From Rahnella woolbedingensis (GTDB lineage: Bacteria; Pseudomonadota; Gammaproteobacteria; Enterobacterales; Enterobacteriaceae), in assembly GCF_003602095.1 (NCBI RefSeq), contig NZ_RAHH01000016.1, positions 1 through 64,000 of the forward strand: 64,000 bases of DNA, written 5' to 3'. Positions 8,947-17,230 of this stretch are shown piece after piece. The position numbers were made by a program, and so were the translations under genes. Numbering within the stretch: the stretch's first letter is position 1; each line of letters opens with the position of its first letter. Below the pieces are notes generated by a model, which had not been told where the DNA came from, made no database searches, and saw only the letters and a list, made by a program, of their open reading frames with translations.

Positions 8947-8972
8947 GACCGCGCGCTCAGCCAGGCGCGGTC
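8947..8972 (+). promoter_or_regulatory. Intercistronic hairpin livJ-livH
   Basis: Perfect 8-base stem GACCGCGC / GCGCGGTC with a 10-base loop between the binding-protein and first permease genes, without a T-tract. Such stems commonly stabilise the upstream mRNA or reduce read-through. Confidence 0.5.
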
Positions 8973-8993
8973 ACAAAAAGAGACTGCGTATTT

Positions 8994-9908
8994 ATGGATT
9001 CCTTCTTCCTGCAACAACTGTTCAATGGCATTACGCTCGGTGCGGTCTACGGTCTCATCGCCATCGGCTACACCATGGTTTACGGCATTATCGGCATGAT
9101 CAACTTCGCGCATGGCGAGGTGTATATGATTTCTGCCTACCTTTGCGCCATCGCGCTGGCGCTGCTTTCCTTCTTCGGGCTGCACTCTTTTCCTCTGCTG
9201 ATCCTGGGCACGCTGGTGTTCACCATCGTGGTAACCGGCGTTTATGGCTGGGCGATTGAGCGCATCGCCTATAAACCTTTGCGAAATTCCACCCGCCTTG
9301 CGCCGCTGATTTCTGCCATCGGAATGTCGCTGATATTACAAAACTACGCGCAGATCAGTCAGGGGCCGCGACAGCAGGGGATCCCAACCATGATGGACGG
9401 TGCCCTCAGATTCCACATCGGTGAAAGTTTTGTCCAGATGACCTATACCAAACTGTTCATTCTGGCGGCCTCGCTGGTCGGAATGCTGGTTTTATCGTGG
9501 ATTATCAGCAACACGCGGCTCGGACGTATGTGTCGTGCAGTGCAGCAGGACAGAAAAATGGCCTCGATTCTCGGCATTAACACTGACCGCATAATCTCGC
9601 TGGTCTTTATGATCGGCGCGGCGATGGCCGGGCTGGCGGGCGTTCTGGTCACCATGAATTACGGCACCTTTGATTTCTATGCCGGATTTATTATCGGCAT
9701 CAAGGCCTTTACCGCTGCGGTACTCGGCGGGATTGGCTCCTTACCGGGCGCGATGCTTGGCGGGCTGATTTTAGGCATCGCCGAAGCGCAGTTCTCGGGC
9801 ATGGTGAATTCGGATTACAAAGACGTGTTCTCTTTTGGATTGCTGGTGGTGATCCTCATTTTCCGCCCTCAGGGCCTGCTCGGCCGTCCGGTCGTGACGA
9901 AAGTGTGA
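8994..9908 (+). CDS. livH: Branched-chain amino acid ABC transporter permease LivH
   Basis: A 304-residue inner-membrane permease, close to the 308 of E. coli LivH. It begins MDSFFLQQLFNGITLGAVYG, the usual LivH start, with about eight hydrophobic segments and the motif YGIIGMINFAHGEVYM near residue 25. The loop GRMCRAVQQDRKMASILGI is the cytoplasmic coupling region that contacts the ATPases. LivH pairs with LivM to form the channel. It is followed 10 bases later by livM. Clean family member. Confidence 0.95.
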   Translation: MDSFFLQQLFNGITLGAVYGLIAIGYTMVYGIIGMINFAHGEVYMISAYLCAIALALLSFFGLHSFPLLILGTLVFTIVVTGVYGWAIERIAYKPLRNSTRLAPLISAIGMSLILQNYAQISQGPRQQGIPTMMDGALRFHIGESFVQMTYTKLFILAASLVGMLVLSWIISNTRLGRMCRAVQQDRKMASILGINTDRIISLVFMIGAAMAGLAGVLVTMNYGTFDFYAGFIIGIKAFTAAVLGGIGSLPGAMLGGLILGIAEAQFSGMVNSDYKDVFSFGLLVVILIFRPQGLLGRPVVTKV

Positions 9909-9918
9909 GGGAAATAAA

Positions 9919-11208
9919 ATGACGACACAAACTGCTGTGAGCGGCGGGTTTTCGCTCAAACACTGCCTGCTGGATGCCATTTTCGCCGGACTGGTGGCGC
10001 TGATTATTTTCGGCCCTGTGGTCGGCGTGGTACTGGACGGTTATAGCTTTAACTTTCATTCCCAGCGGCTGATGTGGATTATCGCTGCCGTGATGCTCGG
10101 GCGCTTTTTGCTCAGTGCTTTTCTGGAAACCGCGAGCGGTCAGAAAATGCGTGCTCGATTTGAGTCGGACAGCGCCGGTGTATACGTGCGTCCGCCGGAT
10201 CACAAAAGTAATCTGCGCTGGATATTGCCGCTGCTGATGGTGTTGGCGATTTTCTTCCCGTTCGTGGCCACCAAATACATTCTGACCGTCGCGATTTTAG
10301 GGCTGATTTACGTGCTGCTTGGCCTCGGGCTGAATATCGTGGTCGGTCTGGCCGGGCTTTTGGATCTGGGATATGTCGCCTTTTATGCCATCGGTGCGTA
10401 CGGGCTGGCGCTGGGGTATCAGTATCTCGGCCTCGGGTTCTGGTCAATGCTGCCGCTGGCCGCACTGATGGCGGCGGCTGCCGGTGCGTTGCTGGGTTTT
10501 CCGGTGCTGCGCATGCACGGTGATTATCTGGCGATTGTGACGCTCGGATTCGGTGAAATCATCCGTCTGGTGCTGACCAACTGGTTGTCGTTTACCGGCG
10601 GTCCCAACGGCGTATCCGCACCGCCACCCACCTTTTTCGGGCTGGAATTCGGCAGGCGGGCGAAAGAGGGCGGAGTACCGTTCCACGAGTTTTTCCATCT
10701 GACCTACAACCCGAATATGAAGTTTATTTTCATCTACGCGGTGCTGGTTCTGGTGGTATTGCTGGTGCTGTTTATCAAACACCGGCTGACCCGGATGCCG
10801 ATTGGCCGCGCCTGGGAAGCCCTGCGCGAAGATGAAATTGCCTGCCGCGCGATGGGGCTCAATCACGTTCTGGTCAAGCTGTCGGCGTTTACGCTTGGCG
10901 CTTCAACCGCCGGTATCGCGGGGGTGTTTTTCGCCACCTATCAGGGGTTCGTCAACCCGACATCGTTCACCTTTTTCGAATCTGCGCTGATCCTCGCCAT
11001 CGTGGTGCTGGGCGGTATGGGCTCGACCATCGGCGTGGTGCTGGCGGCATTTGTGCTCACCGTCGCACCGGAACTGCTGCGCAGCTTTGCGGAATACCGC
11101 GTGCTGCTGTTCGGCGTGCTGATGGTGGTGATGATGATCTGGCGGCCACGGGGATTAATCCGCATCAGCCGCAACGGGTTTGCCGTGCGTAAAGGAGTCG
11201 CGCCATGA
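9919..11208 (+). CDS. livM: Branched-chain amino acid ABC transporter permease LivM
   Basis: A 429-residue permease, against 425 for E. coli LivM. After an N-terminal extension with extra membrane segments it shows the LivM core: LGLGLNIVVGLAGLLDLGYV, HGDYLAIVTLGFGEIIRL, and the coupling segment GRAWEALREDEIACRAMG near residue 295. It forms the channel with LivH in the inner membrane. RBS GAGGGAA lies before the ATG. Its stop overlaps the livG start (ATGA), so the two are translationally coupled. Confidence 0.95.
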   Translation: MTTQTAVSGGFSLKHCLLDAIFAGLVALIIFGPVVGVVLDGYSFNFHSQRLMWIIAAVMLGRFLLSAFLETASGQKMRARFESDSAGVYVRPPDHKSNLRWILPLLMVLAIFFPFVATKYILTVAILGLIYVLLGLGLNIVVGLAGLLDLGYVAFYAIGAYGLALGYQYLGLGFWSMLPLAALMAAAAGALLGFPVLRMHGDYLAIVTLGFGEIIRLVLTNWLSFTGGPNGVSAPPPTFFGLEFGRRAKEGGVPFHEFFHLTYNPNMKFIFIYAVLVLVVLLVLFIKHRLTRMPIGRAWEALREDEIACRAMGLNHVLVKLSAFTLGASTAGIAGVFFATYQGFVNPTSFTFFESALILAIVVLGGMGSTIGVVLAAFVLTVAPELLRSFAEYRVLLFGVLMVVMMIWRPRGLIRISRNGFAVRKGVAP

Positions 11209-12098
11209 GCGAAGCGTTAGCGGGAAACAATATTCTGAGCGTTGAACATTTACGTATGCATTTCGGCGGCATTAAGGCGCTGAACGATGTGAATCTGGCG
11301 GTAAGACGCGGCTCGATTACCGCGCTGATCGGCCCCAACGGTGCGGGTAAAACCACGGTATTCAACTGCCTGACCGGTTTCTATAAAGCCTCCGGCGGCA
11401 GTATCTTGCTCAACACCCGCAGGCGCACCACTAATGTGATTCAGGTGCTCGGGCAGAAATTCCAGCCGGATGACTGGGTAAAACCTGCGCAACTGGGTAA
11501 GCGGATTTTCTACAAAATGTTTGGTGGCACGCATCTGGTGAACCGCGCCGGGCTGGCGCGTACTTTCCAGAACATCAGGCTGTTTCGTGAGATGTCGGTG
11601 ATCGAAAACCTGCTGGTCGCGCAGCACATGCAAACCAACCGTAATCTGATCGCCGGCGTGCTGAACACGCCAGCCTATCGTCGTGCAGAAAATCAGGCGC
11701 TGGACCGGGCATTTTACTGGCTGGAAGTGGTGGAACTGGTCGATTGCGCCAACCGGCTGGCGGGGGAAATGTCTTACGGTCAGCAACGGCGGCTGGAGAT
11801 CGCCCGCGCCATGTGTACCGCGCCGGAGATGATTTGCCTCGATGAACCAGCTGCCGGGCTCAATCCTGTAGAGACGCGGACGCTGAGCAAAATCATTCGT
11901 TTTTTGCGCGATCACCACGACATCACCGTGCTGCTGATTGAACATGATATGGGCATGGTGATGGAGATTTCAGACCACATTATCGTGCTCGATCACGGCG
12001 ATGTCATTGCCGAAGGTTTACCGCAGGCTATTCAAAATGATGAGAAAGTCATTGCCGCCTATCTCGGTGCTGATGAAGACGACGAGGTCAGCTTATGA
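11205..12098 (+). CDS. livG: Branched-chain amino acid ABC transporter ATPase LivG (long form)
   Basis: A 297-residue ABC ATPase. It has Walker A GPNGAGKTT, Q-loop RTFQNIRLF, signature SYGQQRRLEIARA, Walker B MICLDEPAAGLNP, and the H-loop in LLIEHDMGMV. It is longer than E. coli LivG (255). By eye, about 30 extra residues sit between Walker A and the Q-loop (around NVIQVLGQKFQPDDW to YKMFGGTHLVN). From memory similar long LivG forms occur in pseudomonads, so this may be a distinct subfamily rather than an oddity. It powers LivHM with LivF; the start overlaps livM and the end overlaps livF. Confidence 0.93.
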   Translation: MSEALAGNNILSVEHLRMHFGGIKALNDVNLAVRRGSITALIGPNGAGKTTVFNCLTGFYKASGGSILLNTRRRTTNVIQVLGQKFQPDDWVKPAQLGKRIFYKMFGGTHLVNRAGLARTFQNIRLFREMSVIENLLVAQHMQTNRNLIAGVLNTPAYRRAENQALDRAFYWLEVVELVDCANRLAGEMSYGQQRRLEIARAMCTAPEMICLDEPAAGLNPVETRTLSKIIRFLRDHHDITVLLIEHDMGMVMEISDHIIVLDHGDVIAEGLPQAIQNDEKVIAAYLGADEDDEVSL

Positions 12099-12811
12099 GT
12101 GACGCGATGCTGGAATTTCGCGAGGTGAATGTCTGTTACGGGGCGATTCAGGCGTTACAGCAGGTCTCTTTGCAGGTCAATCAGGGTGAAACTGTGGCGC
12201 TGATTGGTGCCAACGGTGCCGGAAAATCCACGCTGCTGATGTCAATTTTTGGTCAGCCGCGCGTGCAGAGCGGGCAGATTCTATTTCGCGGCGAAGATAT
12301 CAGCCATAAATCGACGCACTTTGTGGCATCGAAGGGCATTGCGCAGTCGCCGGAAGGGCGGCGGGTTTTTCCGGACATGACCGTCGAAGAAAACCTGCTG
12401 ATGGGCACCATTCCCATTGGCAATAAATATGCATCGGAAGACCTGCAAACCATGTTTGATTTGTTTCCGCGTCTCAAAGAGCGGCGCAAACAGCGGGCGA
12501 TGACCATGTCCGGCGGTGAGCAGCAAATGCTGGCGATTGCCCGTGCGCTGATGAGTCGACCCAAACTGCTGTTGCTAGACGAACCCAGTCTGGGACTGGC
12601 GCCCATCATCGTAAAACAGATTTTTCAGACGCTGCGCGAACTGGCACAAAGCGGCATGACCATTTTTCTGGTCGAACAAAATGCACATCATGCGCTGAAG
12701 CTTTCCGACCGCGGATACGTGATGGTCAACGGCCAGATACGTCTCAGCGGCAGCGGAGAAGAGTTGTTAGGAAATCAGGAGGTGCGTAAAGCCTACTTAG
12801 GCGGAATCTGA
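12095..12811 (+). CDS. livF: Branched-chain amino acid ABC transporter ATPase LivF
   Basis: A 238-residue ABC ATPase, matching E. coli LivF (237). Motifs: Walker A GANGAGKST, Q-loop region IAQSPEGRRVFPDMTVEENL, signature MSGGEQQMLAIARAL, Walker B LLLLDEPSLGLAP, H-loop FLVEQNAHHAL. It forms the ATPase pair with LivG beneath LivHM. It is the last gene of livJHMGF; its start overlaps the livG stop as ATGA, and a hairpin follows at 12826. Confidence 0.95.
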   Translation: MSDAMLEFREVNVCYGAIQALQQVSLQVNQGETVALIGANGAGKSTLLMSIFGQPRVQSGQILFRGEDISHKSTHFVASKGIAQSPEGRRVFPDMTVEENLLMGTIPIGNKYASEDLQTMFDLFPRLKERRKQRAMTMSGGEQQMLAIARALMSRPKLLLLDEPSLGLAPIIVKQIFQTLRELAQSGMTIFLVEQNAHHALKLSDRGYVMVNGQIRLSGSGEELLGNQEVRKAYLGGI

Positions 12812-12825
12812 TTTTTGCTTCTTTA

Positions 12826-12852
12826 AGCCCGTAATGCCGCGTGTTGCGGGCT
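12826..12852 (+). terminator. Probable liv operon terminator
   Basis: Hairpin AGCCCGTAA / TTGCGGGCT with one mismatch, 14 bases after the livF stop. The downstream T-tract is poor (CTCCACAAATTTC), so termination may be incomplete. Confidence 0.5.
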
Positions 12853-13227
12853 TCTCCACAAATTTCTTTCTCAATTTTGCATCTCCCTCCACATTTCGCT
12901 CATACTATTCCGCTATCATGCAATTCTTACCGAAAAGTGACGGTGTCGTTAAAGTTATGCGTTATCATCCGCAATTAACGGTCAGTAGTTTGTAAAAAGT
13001 CAGTTTTTTAGGATAAATCAGTGACCTGACGCAGTGTTAAGGCGTTGACCTGCAGAGGGCAACACGCTAAACAGCGCTATCTGTTTTTGGCATGGCATTT
13101 TCCTGTCTCAAGGATGAAGTGAAAGACCAGTCAGTCATTCACTCAGTGAGTTGAACCGTCGGCGCTGTCCGTAAAGCGGCAGAGAAGGGTCGTAGAGTTT
13201 ATTGTTTTAATCAGACAGGGTGCTGAA
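12853..13227. other. Intergenic before opgB
   Basis: No gene is supported in this stretch. It should carry the opgB promoter; I cannot single out one with confidence. Confidence 0.4.
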
Positions 13228-15537
13228 ATGGCTTCTGAGATAATTTCATTTATTTTATTTCTTTCTTCAATTTTCTTATACGTTACCCGGGCGTCGGCCA
13301 GCCGTGTCTGGTTTTCGCTGGTGCTGTTTTTCCTCGGCCTCTACGTCATCCTGAATGTCATTCTGATTGGCAGTAATTACTTCACCGGCGAAGGCATCAC
13401 GGATGCGGTGTTATATACCGTCACCAGCAGCCTGAAAGGCGCGGGCCTGAATAAATATATTCTGCCATTCATAGGGTTACTGAGCGGACTGATTGCCGTT
13501 TTCGCATTGCTGGCCTGGGGACTAAAACAGCGCCGGGCCAAAAACAGCAGCGTGATGTACAGCGTGCTGGCCGTTGTGCTGGCAGTTTTCTCGGTGGGAT
13601 CTACTCAGGCATTCCAGAATATTTCACGTCTGGTCAAAACTCAGATTTCCGGTAATGGCGCCGATTTCGATACTTATTACAAAGTGCCGGAAAAAATCGT
13701 TAAAGGCGCGAAAAAACCGAATCTGGTTTATATCTATGGCGAAAGTCTCGAACGTACCTATTTCGATGACAAAGTGTTCCCGGGGCTGACGGCTCAGTTA
13801 AGTGAGCATAAAGCGCAGAGCATTGATTTTACGAATACTAAACAGGTGCCGGGCACCGGTTATACCATCGCCGGTATGGTTGCCTCGCAGTGTGGTATTC
13901 CGCTGTTTGCGCCTTTCGATGGCAACGCCTCGAGCGCGCTGGCGACGTTCTATCCGGAAAACGTCTGTATAGGTGATGTACTCAAAGGCGCCGGTTATAC
14001 CAACTATTTCTATCAGGGCGCAGAACTGGCGTTCGCCGGTAAAGGCACCTTCCTGAAATCTCACGGTTTCGACCATCTTTATGGCTACAACGAACTGCGT
14101 CCGACCGTCGCGGACCCGTCTTATAAAAATGACTGGGGCTGGTATGACGATACGTTGCTGGACGAGGTCTACAAAAAATTCGTGACGCTGAGCAAGGAAG
14201 GCAAGCCTTTCTCACTGTTCACGCTGACCGTGGATACTCATCATCCGGACGGCTTTATTTCACGCGGTTGTACCCGCAACGAATACAAAGTTAACGGTAA
14301 GGCTAACCAGTCGCTGAGTGCAGTTTCATGTAGTCAGGAACTGATTGCGGCCTTTATCGATAAAATTAAAAAATCCGGGTATTTCGATAACACCATTATT
14401 GTGGTGTCTTCCGATCACCTGGCGATGAACAACACGGCTTACAACATTCTGACTAAACAGAACCGTAAAGACCTGTTCTTCGTGATGGACGGACGTCATC
14501 CGGTGAGCGAACTGAATGCGGCTAAACGCAGCACCATTGATAACGGTGCGACTGTGCTCGATATCATGGGCGGCGACAACTATATCGGTCTGGGACGCAG
14601 CGGAATTTCGGCGACATCAATGACCGCGCAGTTCCTGAATATTGATGACAAAGTAAATGCCTGGAAACCGGCTGTCATCAAGCAGTGGGGCTTCCCGAAC
14701 AGTATTAAAAATTACACGGTAAACAATAAAGACAGCAGCTTCACGTTCTCTGGTATGACCATCAAAACGCCGTTTATTCTGAAAGTGACCGGCGACAAAA
14801 TTGAACCGATGTTCGACGTTTATCTGTCCACACCGCTGAAAAAACAGCTGGCCGGACTGGCGACCAGCGACAACTTTGTCTGGGTGGATAAATGCTACGA
14901 AATGGGGCGTGTCTGGGCACCGGAACTTTCGCTCAATACCGGTCTTTGCGTGGCTTCCGGTAATCTGGGAGCGAAACCTTCTATCGTGCAGGCGACCGGC
15001 GATACCTTCAAAGGTAAAGTTGATTTCGCCAAAGATACCTCAGGCAGCAATGCGATTTACCAGCAGACCCTGAAAACGCTGAATATTGACGACGAGGCAA
15101 CCCGGTATCAGTCACCAGCTATCGCCTTTATGGTGCCGGGTTTACCGGAACAGGTGAAAGCGATTACCGGTGTCTCTACGGTGGAAAACTGGGGGCGCTG
15201 GTCGGATGCCAATCTGGCACCATCGGTGAAAATCGATTACGTCAAACCGCTGCCCACCACGTTTGATGTGGTGATACGCGCGCGTGCTTACGGTAATAAC
15301 ATTGATAAACCGGTCTCTGTCCGCGTGGGCGATCAGGAGCAGTTTGTCACCTTCGGCGATCAGGACGGCATTGTGAAAGTGCAGTTCACTAACCCTGAAG
15401 CGGCCCAGAGCATTGTTATCACACCACCTGCACCGACCGAGCCAACCGAAGGCACCAGCGGCGGCTTCCAGCCACGTAAACTGGGCATCGGCATGGTATC
15501 GCTGGAAGTCCAGCCGGTAGAAGAGCCGCAATCTTAA
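13228..15537 (+). CDS. opgB: Phosphoglycerol transferase I (osmoregulated periplasmic glucan modification)
   Basis: A 769-residue protein aligning along its whole length with E. coli OpgB/MdoB (763). Residues 1-120 hold about four membrane segments, and the rest is a periplasmic alkaline-phosphatase/sulfatase-fold domain. Key pieces: NLVYIYGESLERTYFD (with the metal-bound nucleophile region), the invariant block IAGMVASQCGIPLFAPF, LTVDTHHPDGF, and VVSSDHLAMNNTA with the metal-binding DH. It moves phosphoglycerol from phosphatidylglycerol onto periplasmic glucans. The start ATG at 13228 begins directly with the first hydrophobic segment. The gene is monocistronic, ending at a strong terminator. 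Confidence 0.95.
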   Translation: MASEIISFILFLSSIFLYVTRASASRVWFSLVLFFLGLYVILNVILIGSNYFTGEGITDAVLYTVTSSLKGAGLNKYILPFIGLLSGLIAVFALLAWGLKQRRAKNSSVMYSVLAVVLAVFSVGSTQAFQNISRLVKTQISGNGADFDTYYKVPEKIVKGAKKPNLVYIYGESLERTYFDDKVFPGLTAQLSEHKAQSIDFTNTKQVPGTGYTIAGMVASQCGIPLFAPFDGNASSALATFYPENVCIGDVLKGAGYTNYFYQGAELAFAGKGTFLKSHGFDHLYGYNELRPTVADPSYKNDWGWYDDTLLDEVYKKFVTLSKEGKPFSLFTLTVDTHHPDGFISRGCTRNEYKVNGKANQSLSAVSCSQELIAAFIDKIKKSGYFDNTIIVVSSDHLAMNNTAYNILTKQNRKDLFFVMDGRHPVSELNAAKRSTIDNGATVLDIMGGDNYIGLGRSGISATSMTAQFLNIDDKVNAWKPAVIKQWGFPNSIKNYTVNNKDSSFTFSGMTIKTPFILKVTGDKIEPMFDVYLSTPLKKQLAGLATSDNFVWVDKCYEMGRVWAPELSLNTGLCVASGNLGAKPSIVQATGDTFKGKVDFAKDTSGSNAIYQQTLKTLNIDDEATRYQSPAIAFMVPGLPEQVKAITGVSTVENWGRWSDANLAPSVKIDYVKPLPTTFDVVIRARAYGNNIDKPVSVRVGDQEQFVTFGDQDGIVKVQFTNPEAAQSIVITPPAPTEPTEGTSGGFQPRKLGIGMVSLEVQPVEEPQS

Positions 15538-15567
15538 AACGTGCTGATTATGCTCCTGATGTACCTG

Positions 15568-15593
15568 AAAACCCGCTGCGGCGGGTTTTTTTT
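15568..15593 (+). terminator. opgB terminator
   Basis: Stem AAAACCCGC / GCGGGTTTT with loop TGCG, followed by a run of T, 31 bases after the opgB stop. Confidence 0.9.
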
Positions 15594-15825
15594 ATGGGCT
15601 GTTTTCTTCCCGCATAAGCCTTAGCTTTTTATAGGTTTAAAAGCATTCTTTTTACTTGTCACTGTGATGATATTACGGAAAGCGTGTAAGGCGAATAGGG
15701 CGATAATTAGGACAAAGTGCAGGCGGTGATCGGTTTTTGTACAGCAGGAGTTGCTAGAATGCGCGCGGGTGCCTGAGGCTTATTTGGCTTGGGCAGAAAG
15801 ACATAAAAGTTGTTCAAGGCATATA

Positions 15826-15884
15826 GGACGAAAGCCCCGAGGAGATTTTTCAATCGACCCGGGGCTATCACTGCCTGTCTAAGC
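15826..15884 (-). ncRNA. sok: Sok-type antisense RNA (antitoxin of the hok locus)
   Basis: Ends are approximate. Read on the minus strand, a TATCCT -10 box (complement of 15891-15896) lies in the block CAGGATAGCCTCTTA (15890-15904). That block is identical to the sok promoter region of plasmid R1 hok/sok as I remember it. The transcript would run leftward into a hairpin AGCCCCGGG ... CTCGGGGCT (15833-15866) followed by TTTCG, the usual Sok terminator. It is complementary to the hok leader and would block its translation. Confidence 0.65.
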
Positions 15885-15930
15885 AACAGCAGGATAGCCT
15901 CTTAAAAGCAGAAATGCAACGGAGGGCAAG

Positions 15931-16083
15931 ATGTCGCGAAAGCTTGTGTTACACGGACTCATCGTGGTTTGTTTCACATTGCTGGCCTGGACCTGGATGG
16001 TGCGTGATTCGCTCTGCGAGTTACATATCAAACAGGGTATGACAGAGATTGCGGCAGTCTTAAGCTACGAAATTAAGAGCTAA
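15931..16083 (+). CDS. hok: Hok/Gef-family type I toxin
   Basis: A 50-residue membrane toxin that is below common length cut-offs. Residues 8-23 (HGLIVVCFTLLAWTWM) form the single membrane segment. The conserved Hok tail follows: R-D/K-SLCE at 25-30, then MTEIAAVLSYE. E. coli Hok proteins are about 50-52 residues with the same LTLL, SLCE and EVAAxxAYE pattern. RBS GGAGGG lies 6 bases before the ATG. The leader carries the hok/sok hallmarks (TGAGGCTT, CAGAAAGA, AGCCCCG, CAGGATAGCCTCTTA). Hok depolarises the inner membrane when Sok antisense RNA decays. It precedes a HigBA-type pair and tRNA-Asn. Chromosomal copies are sometimes inactive, but here reading frame and antisense elements look intact. 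Confidence 0.9.
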   Translation: MSRKLVLHGLIVVCFTLLAWTWMVRDSLCELHIKQGMTEIAAVLSYEIKS

Positions 16084-16087
16084 CCGT

Positions 16088-16112
16088 AAGGTGGGGTTCG
16101 CCCCACCTTTTT
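16088..16112 (+). terminator. hok terminator
   Basis: Stem AAGGTGGGG / CCCCACCTT with loop TTCG and a T-rich tail, 5 bases after the hok stop. In hok mRNAs the 3' end also folds back on the leader to silence translation. Confidence 0.85.
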
Positions 16113-16251
16113 GGTTGTTGACGAAGCATGTTGGCTTCAGGCACCCGTTCTTTCTCTTCTTCATCGCACGAAATTTGGAAGACGTCTTCCGTATTTATAC
16201 TTTCCTTCTTGTGAACTACTCCCTTCGCGCAGTACCTTCTGATTATAGTAC

Positions 16252-16279
16252 TTGGCCTATATAGCATTTGACCTATAAT
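16252..16279 (+). promoter_or_regulatory. Candidate promoter of the HigBA-type pair
   Basis: TTGGCC (16252) and a perfect TATAAT (16274), 16 bases apart. Transcription would begin near 16286, making the TTG at 16268 untranscribed and favouring the GTG start at 16295 with a very short leader. Confidence 0.5.
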
Positions 16280-16294
16280 CGACAAAGGGTCACT

Positions 16295-16654
16295 GTGTGG
16301 ATAATTAATACGACAGAAAGATTTGATGGCTGGTTCGTTGGTCTTGAAGATGTTGAGCAGGCGAGTGTATTGGCTCTGGTGATCGTCTTAAAAGATAAAG
16401 GGCCTGCATTATCCAGGGCTTATGCAGATACAGTGAATTACTCCTGTCATCGCAATATGAAAGAACTGCGTATACAGAGTAAAGGTGATCCCATCCGGGC
16501 GTTCTTTGCTTTTGATCCTTTGCGCAGAGGCATATTGCTTTGTGCGGGAAACAAAGTCGGAAATGAAAAACGATTTTATGAAGTCATGATACCGGTCGCC
16601 GACAGTGAATTCACCCGGTACCTGAATACGTTAAAAGAAGAGGAATTGCCTTAA
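16295..16654 (+). CDS. HigB/Gp49-like type II toxin (RelE superfamily)
   Basis: A 119-residue protein read from GTG 16295, which has AAAGGG 5 bases upstream; an in-frame TTG at 16268 is less likely. It begins MWIINTTERFDGWF, the usual opening of HigB/Gp49-like toxins, and holds the family core NMKELRIQSKGDPIRAFFAF then DPLRRGILLCAGNK. RelE-superfamily members of this type are ribosome-dependent mRNA interferases. The order toxin first, antitoxin second is that of higBA. Its stop overlaps the antitoxin start (TAATG). The substrate specificity is unknown. Confidence 0.87.
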   Translation: MWIINTTERFDGWFVGLEDVEQASVLALVIVLKDKGPALSRAYADTVNYSCHRNMKELRIQSKGDPIRAFFAFDPLRRGILLCAGNKVGNEKRFYEVMIPVADSEFTRYLNTLKEEELP

Positions 16655-16956
16655 TGAGCAGAACCCTTGAACAGTTACTGGCATCGGTAAAACCTGAGGT
16701 TGCCGCGCAGGCGCAGGCAATGGCCGCAGATATTCTGATTCCCCTTGAGCTGGCCGAACTGCGTGAAAGAATGAATAAAACACAATGTGAGATGGCTGAA
16801 TCGTTGGGCGTTAAACAGCCGACGGTTGCCGGTATGGAAAAGCCGGGTCGTGACCTGAAATTATCAACTTTGAAACGTTATGTTGAAGCAGCCGGTGGCA
16901 AATTACGTTTGGAAATCGATCTTCCGGATGGCAGCCATTTTGGGTTTGCGATGTAG
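16654..16956 (+). CDS. HigA/XRE-family antitoxin
   Basis: A 100-residue protein with an XRE helix-turn-helix at about residues 30-90: ELRERMNKTQCEMAESLGVKQPTVAGMEK followed by LSTLKRYVEAAGGKLRLEIDLPDG, the closing beta-strand typical of HigA-like antitoxins. It would bind and neutralise the preceding toxin and repress their shared promoter. Translationally coupled to the toxin. The N-terminal 25 residues (TLEQLLASVKPEVAAQAQAMAADI) are a helical extension common in this subfamily. Confidence 0.88.
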   Translation: MSRTLEQLLASVKPEVAAQAQAMAADILIPLELAELRERMNKTQCEMAESLGVKQPTVAGMEKPGRDLKLSTLKRYVEAAGGKLRLEIDLPDGSHFGFAM

Positions 16957-17003
16957 CGACAAAACCTGACTTTTTACAATTTCAGGCATCAGATCAGAAA
17001 AGC

Positions 17004-17039
17004 AAAAAGCCCGCTTAAGTTTCCTTAAGCGGGCTTTTC
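17004..17039. terminator. Bidirectional terminator between antitoxin and tRNA-Asn
   Basis: Long stem AAAAGCCCGCTTAAG / CTTAAGCGGGCTTTT with loop TTTC, perfect over 15 bases, with A-tract and T-tract on either side. It serves both the antitoxin gene and the converging tRNA gene. Confidence 0.9.
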
Positions 17040-17044
17040 TAATT

Positions 17045-17120
17045 TGGCTCCTCTGACTGGACTCGAACCAGTGACATACGGATTAACAGTCCGCCGTTCT
17101 ACCGACTGAACTACAGAGGA
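17045..17120 (-). tRNA. tRNA-Asn (anticodon GTT)
   Basis: 76 bases including encoded CCA. On the minus strand it reads TCCTCTGTAGTTCAGTCGG, anticodon loop ACTGTTAATC, T-loop GGTTCGAGTCC and acceptor CAGAGGAGCCA. All four arms pair. tRNA-Asn genes are common integration sites; no integrase or att duplication is visible here. Confidence 0.97.
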
Positions 17121-17196
17121 ATCGTTTGAACGGGGCGAATAATAACGACTGACCCGAAGCATGTCAAAGGGTTAACGCAAAAACTTGTCCGACTGC

Positions 17197-17230
17197 TGTC
17201 TTAATATTCAACTTGTTGAGTATTAAGACA
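17197..17230. promoter_or_regulatory. 34-base near-perfect palindrome
   Basis: Arms TGTCTTAATATTCAAC and GTTGAGTATTAAGACA with a 2-base spacer and one mismatch. It lies about 210 bases before the sigma-54-type promoter. With almost no loop and no T-tract it suits a protein-binding site rather than a terminator. Candidate binders are the RpiR-type regulator encoded downstream or another activator; unproven. Confidence 0.45.

Noticed and set aside
17045..17120. Active integration site at tRNA-Asn
   Set aside because: No integrase gene and no nearby duplication of the tRNA 3' end were found.
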